Assembly: GCA_022649165.1 (NCBI GenBank)
Contig: JALCNR010000003.1
Span: 62,001-126,000, forward strand
Source of the DNA: Actinomyces sp.
Lineage (GTDB): Bacteria; Actinomycetota; Actinomycetes; Actinomycetales; Actinomycetaceae
DNA length: 64,000 bases
Direction of reading: 5' to 3'
Shown piece by piece: positions 8,977 through 16,737 of this stretch. The notes below the pieces were generated by a model. The model searched no databases, had not been told where the DNA came from, and saw nothing but the letters and a program-made list of their open reading frames with translations. Both the position numbers and the translations under genes were made by a program. Numbering within the stretch: position 1 is the first letter of the stretch; each line of letters begins with the position of its first letter.

Positions 8977-9932
8977 GGCGCCTCCTTGAAACGGTCGCTT
9001 CTGTGTCGGCGTTCCGGGCCCGCGGTCGGGGTTTGCGCCGCCGCGCGGCCGGGCTGCGCGATCTGGGCTCCGGGGATCTGGACGGCCCGAGCGCCCGCCT
9101 CGTTGCCCGCACGCAGGGCGTCGGCCAGGTCGCGCCCGTTCGCCAGTTGCGCGGCCAGGGTTCCGACAGTGGCGTCGCCTGCACCGGTTGTGTCGACGAC
9201 GTCGACCCGGCGGCCCGGTGCATGCAAGGGAGTTCGGCCCGCGCGAATCAGGAGGGCGCCGTCCGCGCCCAGGGTGACCACGACGGAGCGGGCCCGGGCG
9301 CCCAGCTCGCCGGCTGCGGCCCGGGCGCCTTCGAGCCCGTCGACCGAGTGGCCCAAGAGCCCGGCGGCCTCCGATTCGTTGACGACCAGCGGGTCGCACA
9401 CGGCGAGGGTGGCGGCGGGCAGGTCGCACCAGGGGGCGAGGTTGAGCACCACTCGGGCGCCGGCGCGCTGGGCGGCGTCAACCACGGCGGTGACGGTAGG
9501 CAGGGGGATCTCGCATTGCACGAGCACGACGTCGCCCGGTCCGGCGGTACGGCCCACGATGTCGGTCGCGGCTCCTGCCTCGAGCGCCGCGTTGGCTCCG
9601 GGGATCACGACGATCGAGTTCTGCCCGTCTGGCGTCAGGGTGATCAGGGCACGACCTGTCGGTCCGGGCCGGCGGAGCACGTGCGCGGTGTCCAGCCCGT
9701 AGGAGGCGAGCAGGTGCAGCGCCTCTCGTCCGTCGTCGCCGACCGGGGTGACCAGGATGGGTGCGGTTCCCGCAGCGAGAGCGGCGACGGCCTGGTTGGC
9801 TCCCTTGCCGCCGAGCCCGGTCGAAGCGGATGCGGCGAGCACGGTCTCTCCGGCTGCCGGGGGTCGGCCGATGTGCACGGTGAGGTCCAGGTTGGTGGAG
9901 CCCACCACGATCAAGGTGCCGGCGCCGTTCAT
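8973..9932 (-). CDS. rbsK: Ribokinase (PfkB family)
   Basis: A 319-residue PfkB sugar kinase with the N-terminal Gly-Gly sugar motif (TGLGGKGANQAVAALAAG) and the C-terminal catalytic loop DTTGAGDATVGTLAAQ, whose Asp is the base. Both are close to ribokinase, so ATP plus ribose to ribose-5-phosphate is the most likely reaction. It overlaps its neighbours by four bases on each side, implying translational coupling with the ADP-ribosylglycohydrolase-family enzyme and the nucleoside hydrolase. Substrate is inferred; other pentoses are possible. Confidence 0.88.
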   Translation of the reverse strand: MNGAGTLIVVGSTNLDLTVHIGRPPAAGETVLAASASTGLGGKGANQAVAALAAGTAPILVTPVGDDGREALHLLASYGLDTAHVLRRPGPTGRALITLTPDGQNSIVVIPGANAALEAGAATDIVGRTAGPGDVVLVQCEIPLPTVTAVVDAAQRAGARVVLNLAPWCDLPAATLAVCDPLVVNESEAAGLLGHSVDGLEGARAAAGELGARARSVVVTLGADGALLIRAGRTPLHAPGRRVDVVDTTGAGDATVGTLAAQLANGRDLADALRAGNEAGARAVQIPGAQIAQPGRAAAQTPTAGPERRHRSDRFKEAP

Positions 9933-11236
9933 CGCCGCATCAACGCCAGGGTGCGTTCGGCCAGGTCGGAGATGCGGGAGCCATCGTATCCGCGCACGGC
10001 ACTGGAGACGGTGTCGCGCAGCGGAGCGATGAGGTGGTCGGGCAGGGCCTCAGCGCCATGCACGGCTCCGAGGACGGACCCGATCGTGGCGGTGGCGGAA
10101 TCGGTGTCGAGTCCGGCCTGGACGCCGAGCCCGAGCGTCAACGCGATGTCGTCTGCTCCCCACAAGAGGGCTGCCGCGATGACGGCAGCGTTGTTCAGGG
10201 TGTGCACCCAGGAATGGTCGGCGAAGGTTTCGTCGATCCAGGTGATGGCGTCGGACCAGGTCGCGTTGGCGTCATGCAGGGCGATAACGTGGCGCACTGT
10301 GGACGCCAGGCGGGATCCGGAGGGGATCCAGCCCGCGGAGCGCCGTACGGCCTGGCCCGTCGTGGTCGCGGTGAATGCCTCTGCGACGAGGGCCGCTGCC
10401 CACATCTCGCCGTACACGCCGTTGGCGGTGTGGGAGAGGGAGGCGTCCGTGAAAGCGAGCTCCGCAGCCGCTCGCGGCTCGCCGGGGTTAATATAGCCGA
10501 ACAGGTCGGCGCGGATGAGCGCGCCGATCCATTCGCGGTAGGGGTTCTCGTGTCGGGCGGCGTCCATGACGGGCACACCGGACACGATGTTGCGATATGT
10601 GGCGCGCTCGGCAGTGAAGGTTTGCAGGAAGGGCAGTTTGTCCAACCACTCGCGGGCGATGTCCTCGACGCGCAGGTCTCGCCCGTATGTCTCCACCAGG
10701 TGCAGCGCGAGGATGGTGTAGTCGATATCGTCGTCGCGGGGCATGCCGTCCACCCGGCCGAGAGTGGCGGTTCGCCAGGACGGGTTGAGCCGCTCGATGC
10801 CGTCGGGCAGCGGGTCGAGCAGCGGCACGTAGTCGCGCAGCGGCCACGCGCCGGCGGCATGCAGGTAGGCGCGGATCTGGCTCGGGGTCAGTCCTTCGAG
10901 GGGCTTGCCGAGACAACAGCCGGCGCAACGGGCGAGCCACGCGCCGCGCACCCGGGAGCTCAGCTCCTCCCAGGGCAACGGCGACCGGTCGGCTGCCGAG
11001 CCCGGCATCGCCGCGAGGATGCCGGGCAGGTCCTCGGGTTCGGTGTAGGGCCAGGCGGGGTCGCGCTCGGCCTCTCGCGCCAAGGCGCGTGACAGCTCCC
11101 GCAGCCGGGGCGCGTCACGCAGCCGCGCGGCGTCCAGCACCGCGGCACGAATGGCGTCGGGCACGCGGAAGCCAGAGGTGGTCAGCTCTTCGAGCTCGTC
11201 GGGGACGGTGTCTGCGGGGTCAAGCACGTCGTGCAT
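9929..11236 (-). CDS. ADP-ribosylglycohydrolase-family enzyme
   Basis: A 435-residue protein of the all-helical ADP-ribosylglycohydrolase fold. The N-terminal 90 or so residues are an extra helical region. The core then begins GAWLARCAGCCLGKPLEGL. The two metal sites that hold the dinuclear Mg centre are visible as GMPRDDDIDYTILAL and, near the C-terminus, GLDTDSATATIGSVLGAVHG. The family cleaves ribose N- or O-glycosides, classically ADP-ribose from proteins. In an ABC sugar-uptake operon with ribokinase, hydrolysis of a small imported ribosyl compound is more likely. The ATG at 11,236 has AAGGA; an upstream in-frame ATG lacks one. Confidence 0.87.
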   Translation of the reverse strand: MHDVLDPADTVPDELEELTTSGFRVPDAIRAAVLDAARLRDAPRLRELSRALAREAERDPAWPYTEPEDLPGILAAMPGSAADRSPLPWEELSSRVRGAWLARCAGCCLGKPLEGLTPSQIRAYLHAAGAWPLRDYVPLLDPLPDGIERLNPSWRTATLGRVDGMPRDDDIDYTILALHLVETYGRDLRVEDIAREWLDKLPFLQTFTAERATYRNIVSGVPVMDAARHENPYREWIGALIRADLFGYINPGEPRAAAELAFTDASLSHTANGVYGEMWAAALVAEAFTATTTGQAVRRSAGWIPSGSRLASTVRHVIALHDANATWSDAITWIDETFADHSWVHTLNNAAVIAAALLWGADDIALTLGLGVQAGLDTDSATATIGSVLGAVHGAEALPDHLIAPLRDTVSSAVRGYDGSRISDLAERTLALMRR

Positions 11237-11281
11237 GGAAATCCTTGGGGGAAACGGGTACATGGTCGATGCGATCGCGGG

Positions 11282-12109
11282 CTATTTGACGGCGCCGCGG
11301 GCGACGCCTCCGATGATCCATCGTTGAGCAAACAGGTAGATGATAAGCATAGGTGTCAGCGCCATCAAATAGCTGGCGAACGCGAGGTTGTAGTCGGTGC
11401 TGAACTGCCCTTGGAAGGCGTACTGCGCCAGAGGCAGCGTGTACTGCGAGGCGTCCGAGAGGATGACCAGAGGCAGCAGGAAGTCGTTCCATGTCATCAG
11501 CCCGGTCAGGATGGCGACCGTGGCGTTGATCGGGGTCAGCAGCGGGAAGATCACCCGCCAGAACGTGGTCCACGGGCCCGCCCCATCCAGCATGGCCGCC
11601 TCCTCCAAGGCCACCGGGATGGTCTGCAGGTACCCGGTATAAAGCAGGGTGTTGAACGCCAGGTTGTACACGACGTAGAGCAGGATCAGGCCCCAGATGT
11701 TGTCCATCCCGAGCGCGCTCATCTGCTTGACCAGGGGCAGCATGACGATCGGGAACGGGATGAACAGCGCGGACAGCAGGTAGTAGTACATGGCCTTGAA
11801 CGCCCGCCGGTGCAGGTTGCGCGCGATCGCGTACCCGACCAGCGAATTGGTCAAGATAGCCAGCACCACCACCCCGACGGTCACCAGGAGGCTGTTGGCC
11901 AGGGCTTGGCCGAAGTTGGTCACATCGATCGCCTCGGCGAAGTTCGACCAGTTCCACCGCGAGGGCGGCAGCCACAGGTTGCCGCGCATGTCGGTGGGGT
12001 CCTTCACGGCGGTGATGACCGTGAAGTACATCGGGGCCAGGACGGTCAGCGACGCGACGAGGAGGAGCCCCGTGACCAGCCAGTTGGACCGCTTTCGGGT
12101 CGTGTCCAT
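11282..12109 (-). CDS. ABC sugar transporter permease (MalG type)
   Basis: A 275-residue membrane protein with about six spans and the cytoplasmic ATPase-contact loop EEAAMLDGAGPWTTFWRVIF, the EAA motif of carbohydrate-uptake family 1 importers. It is the MalG-type partner of the permease encoded just upstream, and its start overlaps that stop by one base (TGATG). No ATP-binding subunit is encoded in the operon, so it probably shares a general MsmK/MalK-type ATPase encoded elsewhere. Confidence 0.92.
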   Translation of the reverse strand: MDTTRKRSNWLVTGLLLVASLTVLAPMYFTVITAVKDPTDMRGNLWLPPSRWNWSNFAEAIDVTNFGQALANSLLVTVGVVVLAILTNSLVGYAIARNLHRRAFKAMYYYLLSALFIPFPIVMLPLVKQMSALGMDNIWGLILLYVVYNLAFNTLLYTGYLQTIPVALEEAAMLDGAGPWTTFWRVIFPLLTPINATVAILTGLMTWNDFLLPLVILSDASQYTLPLAQYAFQGQFSTDYNLAFASYLMALTPMLIIYLFAQRWIIGGVARGAVK

Positions 12110-12972
12110 CAGGCACTCACCTCGCGATTGCGCAGGGCCCGCAGCTGCACGATCGACAGCAGCGCGATGACCAGGAAGTAGATGACAGCGTTCGCCGACT
12201 GGTAGGCGAACTGCCCGCCGGTGAACCCGTTTCGGTAGATCAGGAACGAGATCGACATGGTCGAGGTGCCCGGCCCTCCTCCGGTCAGAGCGACGATCTG
12301 GTCGAACACCATCAGGAAGTTCTTCAAGGACAACACCATGTTGATCGTGAAGAATGGGGCCAGGAGCGGGAACGTCACCCGCCAGAACCGCTGCCACGGC
12401 CCGGCCCCGTCCAAGAGCGCCGCCTCCACGACGTCCTCGGGCACGGTCTGCAGGCCCGCCATGTAGATGACGATGGTGGTGGCTGAGGACTGCCACACGG
12501 TCACCACCACGACGCCCACCCACGCCAGCGACGGGTTGCCCAGGATGTTCGTGGACAACGCCTCGATCCCGAGCGCCTGCCCCACCTGAGGCAGCGCACT
12601 GGAGAACAAGAAGTTGAAAATGTACCCGACCACGAGCGTGGCCATCACCGCTGGCAGGAAGAACACCCCGCGCAGGAATCCGCGAAACCGGATGTTCGCC
12701 GTCAGGCCCACGGCCACGGCCAGGCTCACGACGTTCACCAAAATCGTGGACACCAGGGCGAAGCCGATGGTGAACCGGTAACTGCTCAGCACCTGCTGAT
12801 CGGAGAACAGCGCGACATAGTTGTCCCATCCCACCAGAGACCAGTCGCCGTAGCCGCGCGAATTGGTGAAGCTATAGAACACGCCTTGCAGAGCTGGGAC
12901 GGTATGGAAGGCGAAGAACAACACCACGCCCGGCAGCGCCATCCAATAGAACGCTCGCGATCGTCGCACCAT
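12109..12972 (-). CDS. ABC sugar transporter permease (MalF type)
   Basis: A 287-residue permease with six predicted spans and the EAA loop VEAALLDGAGPWQRFWRVTFPLL. It starts seven bases after the binding-protein gene stops and is followed by the second permease with a one-base overlap. The two should form the heterodimeric channel. Lack of the long MalF periplasmic loop is normal for Gram-positive CUT1 systems. Confidence 0.92.
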   Translation of the reverse strand: MVRRSRAFYWMALPGVVLFFAFHTVPALQGVFYSFTNSRGYGDWSLVGWDNYVALFSDQQVLSSYRFTIGFALVSTILVNVVSLAVAVGLTANIRFRGFLRGVFFLPAVMATLVVGYIFNFLFSSALPQVGQALGIEALSTNILGNPSLAWVGVVVVTVWQSSATTIVIYMAGLQTVPEDVVEAALLDGAGPWQRFWRVTFPLLAPFFTINMVLSLKNFLMVFDQIVALTGGGPGTSTMSISFLIYRNGFTGGQFAYQSANAVIYFLVIALLSIVQLRALRNREVSA

Positions 12973-12979
12973 GCCGCGC

Positions 12980-14230
12980 CTACTTCACACCGTGGGCCGC
13001 GAAGTCGGCGTCCATCGCGTCAAGGAACACGCCCGCGTCCTCATCGATCAGGAACTGCTGCACCAGGGCCGCCAAATCGCTAGAGCCACGGAACATCGAG
13101 TCCGGATACATCGCGGTGCGCCCCTGGTCGAGCCAGTCGGACTTGAGCTCGGTCAGTGCCTCGTCGCTCGCTGGCACGTCGTCGCGCACCGAGAACAGGT
13201 ACTGGTCCTCCGTGAAGGTGGTCTGCGCTTCCTTCTCCATAAGGAAATCCACGAACTGCTGGGCGGCGTCGGCGTTCTGCGTCTCCTCCGAAACCGCGAT
13301 CACCGAGTCCGGACCTGACAGCAGCACGCTCTCCTCGGGCGTGTCCCCCACCGGCAGCACGAATGTGCCGATGTTCTTCTCCGGGTTCGTCTTACGGATC
13401 TCCGGGAGGGCCCAGGTACCCTGGATGTACATCACCGAGTCCCCGTTCGCGAAGGCCGTGTTGCCATCGTCGTAGCCCTTGCCGAACGGGTCCGGCTGGG
13501 CCAGGTCCTTGAGTTCCAAGAGCTTCTCTGCCGTCTCGGCGTACGCGGGCGATCCCGCGAACGTCGCGTCGCCCGCCTGCAGCTGCGACCAGAAGTCCGG
13601 GCCCTGCAACGATCCGGCGATCGAGTTGAACACCAGCTTCGCAGTCCAGGAGTCCTTCCACGTAAAGAAGAACGGCTCCTTGCCCGCGTCCTTGATCTCC
13701 TGGGCCACATCGATCAGTTCGTCCCACGTTGTGGGAACCTCCAGGCCGAGGTCGGCGAACTCATCCTTGTCGTAGAGCACCACCTGCGCGTTGACCGCCC
13801 ATGGGACGGCGACCACGCCATCCGTGCCGCCCAGCGCGTCCACGTAGTCCTGGGCACTCGTGTTGTCGACGGCCTCGGCGGCCGCGGTACCCGACAGGTC
13901 CTTGAGGAGGCCCGACGTCGAGATGTCGTTGAGGTTGGACACGTTCAACGCGATCACGTCGGGCACGTCGCCCTTGGCCAGACGCGACTGTAGGACGGTC
14001 AGAGCGTCCGGTACCGCGGTCTGAGTGACGGTGATCCCCTCGTGGGTGGACTCGAACTCGTCGATCAGCGTGTCAACGACCTCGATCGACTCGCTCTTCG
14101 ACTGGAAGAACTCGATCTCGGCGGCATCACCGCCGCCCGAGTCCCCATTCGCACATCCGCTCAGCACCAGAACCGTCGCGGACAGGACACCGATCGTCAC
14201 CATTCCGGCACGGGTCATCCGAGATGCCAT
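12980..14230 (-). CDS. ABC sugar-binding lipoprotein
   Basis: A 416-residue extracellular solute-binding protein (family 1). It has a signal with lipobox LSGC at about residues 23-26, so it is lipid-anchored outside the membrane. The body has the expected pattern of a two-lobe binder (WDELIDVAQEIKDAG, FANGDSVMYIQGTWALPEI). The ATG has AAGGGAG upstream. It is the first gene of the operon and lies about 90 bases from the promoter and LacI-type operator. Its ligand cannot be read from sequence. Confidence 0.92.
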   Translation of the reverse strand: MASRMTRAGMVTIGVLSATVLVLSGCANGDSGGGDAAEIEFFQSKSESIEVVDTLIDEFESTHEGITVTQTAVPDALTVLQSRLAKGDVPDVIALNVSNLNDISTSGLLKDLSGTAAAEAVDNTSAQDYVDALGGTDGVVAVPWAVNAQVVLYDKDEFADLGLEVPTTWDELIDVAQEIKDAGKEPFFFTWKDSWTAKLVFNSIAGSLQGPDFWSQLQAGDATFAGSPAYAETAEKLLELKDLAQPDPFGKGYDDGNTAFANGDSVMYIQGTWALPEIRKTNPEKNIGTFVLPVGDTPEESVLLSGPDSVIAVSEETQNADAAQQFVDFLMEKEAQTTFTEDQYLFSVRDDVPASDEALTELKSDWLDQGRTAMYPDSMFRGSSDLAALVQQFLIDEDAGVFLDAMDADFAAHGVK

Positions 14231-14317
14231 GGCAATTCTCCCTTAAGCTGACAGGCTGCCGCGCGCGACGACGCGCACGGCACCGCGACACGGAATCGTC
14301 TGTACGCGGCGTCCATG

Positions 14318-14355
14318 ACGTTAAGAGCATCAGCCGTGAGCGTGCAAACGTTTAC
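14318..14355 (-). promoter_or_regulatory. Promoter with LacI-type operator for the glycoside operon
   Basis: On the minus strand TTGCAC (14,342-14,347), an 18-base spacer and TAACGT (14,318-14,323) form a plausible promoter. The palindrome GCAAACGTTTAC at 14,344-14,355 has a perfect AAACGTTT centre, the standard LacI/GalR operator core, and overlaps the -35 box. Bound repressor would block polymerase. Confidence 0.7.
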
Positions 14356-14574
14356 TAAACGGAACAGGAAGGCGGCGGTGTCTTTCGCGCCGCAGTAGTT
14401 CACGATGCGGCGTCCGACCCGGGAGTCAAGGCCCGGCGCGTCCCCAACCGGCGCGGTCCCCGGAAACGTCAAGCGCCGATACGGCCCAGATGGCGCCACT
14501 CACGCGATTCATCGACGGAATCGAAGACCCCCACCGCTCTCTCGCTCACCCCCGGTAGAGCCTGTGGTCGGCCG

Positions 14575-14748
14575 CTACAACGAGCGCGCGATCTCGCCCA
14601 GCCGGTTCGCGTCAGCGTCAGCGATTTCCCTATGCTCGGTGAAGCCGTTGTAGCCGCCCTTGCGGCACCGGTACAGGGCGAGCCCCCAGTCCGAAGTCGA
14701 CAGTGGCAGGCGGTCGAGGATCCCTCCAGCACGCTCATAGGACGTCGC
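14575..14748 (-). other. In-frame continuation after the stop of the 14,749 gene
   Basis: After the TGA of the neighbouring hypothetical gene the same frame stays open for 57 more codons to a TAG at 14,575. It reads as ordinary protein (SYERAGGILDRLPL, WGLALYRCRKGGYNGF, HREIADADANRLGEI). The TGA may therefore be a premature stop in a longer gene. Beyond this, 14,356-14,574 holds nothing else I recognise. Confidence 0.4.
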
Positions 14749-15423
14749 TCAGAGCTCGGCCGCGCGGGTCATCGAGCCGTCATCGGGCGCGTCGCGCCCG
14801 GAGCGTCCAGCCTCGGCGAACGCGTACATCGTCCCCGCCTCGACATTCGCATCATCGACGATCTCGCACCGGGAGGCGAGGCAGTCGCCCAGCGATGCTG
14901 TCGGCCGCGACATCTCCTCACCGAGGGGACGGGCACAGTTCTCGCGCATCCAGTCCAGGTTCCCATCAAGCCTTGTTCCCGCCGGAAAGACCGCTGTGTG
15001 GGCGTAGGCCCCGCCCCGTTCTCGAGGTGCTCTCTCGAGCCCGTAGAGAGACTGGAGGAGCCTGCTGATGGTGTCGCGATGCGTCGCCACATAGACCGCG
15101 CCGCGCCCCTTGTCGGTGAGGCCCGCGTGCTCCACGGCTGCGGCGGCTCTCACGTCGCAGGCGACGGTGATCGTCGTAGCGCCGTCGTCCTCCCGTATCG
15201 CGTGAACGCTTCTGACGAAGGTCTCGTCGTCCCAACCGAGCTGGCTCCCCGTGAGAACCAGACGCCCACCACACTCGGCCAACGCATCCTCAAGGGAGGA
15301 CGGGGCCGCTAGATCCATGTCGGGGCCGTCCGGACGGTCCCGACCGTCGAAACGCCCGCCGACCGACCCCGGCGAGCCCGGGGGCTTCCGCTTGACGCCG
15401 TGGGTCCCGTCGTAGGTGCTCAT
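14749..15423 (-). CDS. Hypothetical protein, mobile-element-type N-terminus
   Basis: A 224-residue protein I cannot assign. It begins MSTYDGTHGVKRKPPGSPG then VGGRFDG, a pattern of Lys/Arg-Lys-Pro and Gly-Gly-Arg/Gln-Phe seen at the start of many actinobacterial accessory proteins. A middle region is rich in Ala and Asp, and there are Cys at several sites. The ATG has a strong AAGGGGAGG site. The frame continues after its stop (see 14,575-14,748), so the gene may be a broken longer one. It is upstream of, and may be transcribed toward, the glycoside operon, but a promoter intervenes. Confidence 0.5.
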   Translation of the reverse strand: MSTYDGTHGVKRKPPGSPGSVGGRFDGRDRPDGPDMDLAAPSSLEDALAECGGRLVLTGSQLGWDDETFVRSVHAIREDDGATTITVACDVRAAAAVEHAGLTDKGRGAVYVATHRDTISRLLQSLYGLERAPRERGGAYAHTAVFPAGTRLDGNLDWMRENCARPLGEEMSRPTASLGDCLASRCEIVDDANVEAGTMYAFAEAGRSGRDAPDDGSMTRAAEL

Positions 15424-15764
15424 GCCTCCCCTTGTGCGGTATCAGCGCGTGCCCCACGCGTGCTGCGTTGCTATTCTCCGATCCGCTTCAGCGCCTCCCA
15501 GGAACCGTGAGCGAACTCGACCCCACCACCCCACATGAAGTCAGAAGAGCCCATTATCGCCATGCTGCCGGCAAGATGTGGCTTCCGGAGGTGTCGGCGG
15601 TCATGGAAATCTGCCGCAGGCGGTCACGGGATCTGCCCGCTGGTGGCCATGAGTTCTGCCCGCGTCTGATGGTTCTGCTTCCGCGCGTTGTCGTGGGGGT
15701 GGGGCCTCTTCCCGGTTCGATGACGGTGCTTGATGCCGTATCGATGCCCGGGAAGGGGGCTGTT
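15424..15764. other. No gene recognised
   Basis: About 340 bases between the hypothetical gene and the transposase fragment. Open frames here lack ribosome sites and similarity. Part may be the non-coding end of the lost IS21 element. Confidence 0.4.
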
Positions 15765-15818
15765 GTGAAGTCTGATGGAGAGATCATGGAGATTCTGGAA
15801 GCGTTCGATGCGACGGGG
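15765..15818 (+). pseudogene. IS21-family transposase (IstA) 5' fragment
   Basis: GTG then 17 codons reading MKSDGEIMEILEAFDATG, which resembles the N-terminus of actinobacterial IS21 IstA proteins. A GGAAGGGGG site precedes it. After these codons the match stops and the sequence is unrelated. It is a transposase stub at the right edge of the inserted segment. Recognition is from memory. Confidence 0.6.
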
Positions 15819-15951
15819 CCGTCACGTCCTTCAAAGAGTCAGACCATCCGATCCACGAGATCCATAGTGAAGAGCCGACAAACCCTCACGCCCATCCCTT
15901 CGCCGTCTCAGCAAATCGCCTCCGCGCCTGCCCCGCTGCCACAATGGCATC

Positions 15952-16737
15952 ATGGAACTCCAGCAGCACCAGGCGCCGACCGGCGCTCCCCGCGGAACCG
16001 TCCTGATCACCCACGGGTATGCCGAGCACTCCGGACGCTACCGGCGCCTCGTGGAGACGCTGAACGCCGCCGGCTACGACGCCGTCACCTTCGACCTGCC
16101 GGGGCACGGCACCACGCCCGGACCCCGCGCCCGCGTCGACGTCGGCCGCCTCATCGCCGGCCATCCGACGATCCGCCGTCGCGCCCTCGAAGAGGCCCGG
16201 ACGCCGGATCTGTTCCTCTACGGGCACTCGATGGGCGGCGCGATCACCGCCGCCTCCACTCTGCTGGACCCCTCTCACCTGCGCGGCACCGTCCTGACGG
16301 GCCCCGCGCTGCGGCCCAGCCCCCACGTCCCCGTCACCCTGGCCCGCGCGCTGCTCCCGCTCGCGCGCCTGGCCCCGTGGGCCCCCTCCGCCCGTCTCGA
16401 CTCCCGGCTGGTCTCGCGCTCGCCCTCCGTGGTGCGGGCCTACCTCGACGATCCCCTGGTCACGGCCGGGCCCGTTCCCCTGCTCACCGGCGTCACCATG
16501 ACCGTCCAGGGCGATCAGGTCATCCGCAACGCCGCCTCGCTTCGAACCCCCACGCTCATCATCCACGGCGGCGCCGACGCTCTGGCCGGGCTCGACGGTT
16601 CGCGCGAGTTCGTGGAGGCCACGCGCGACGTGGAGATCCAGCTGCGCGTCGTCGACGGCGCCTACCACGAGGTCCTCAACGAGCCCGAGGGGCCGGCGCT
16701 CATACAGGACATCATCATGTGGCTGGACCGGCACTGA
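15952..16737 (+). CDS. Alpha/beta hydrolase, monoacylglycerol-lipase type
   Basis: A 261-residue serine hydrolase. The oxyanion strand is VLITHGYAEHSGRY, the nucleophile elbow is LYGHSMGGAI, and the Asp (HGGADAL) and His (DGAYHEVLNEP) of the triad are in the expected places. These features match lysophospholipase/monoacylglycerol lipase. No signal peptide is seen. There is no ribosome site; CACAAT at 15,940-15,945 lies so that transcription would start at the ATG, suggesting a leaderless message. It is the first gene of a four-gene operon and its stop overlaps the next start (TGATG). Confidence 0.88.
   Translation: MELQQHQAPTGAPRGTVLITHGYAEHSGRYRRLVETLNAAGYDAVTFDLPGHGTTPGPRARVDVGRLIAGHPTIRRRALEEARTPDLFLYGHSMGGAITAASTLLDPSHLRGTVLTGPALRPSPHVPVTLARALLPLARLAPWAPSARLDSRLVSRSPSVVRAYLDDPLVTAGPVPLLTGVTMTVQGDQVIRNAASLRTPTLIIHGGADALAGLDGSREFVEATRDVEIQLRVVDGAYHEVLNEPEGPALIQDIIMWLDRH

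Noticed and set aside
15432..16736. A long open frame extending upstream of the adenosine deaminase gene
   Set aside because: It is the antiphase of the alpha/beta hydrolase and of debris; the true start at 16,737 is coupled to the hydrolase stop.
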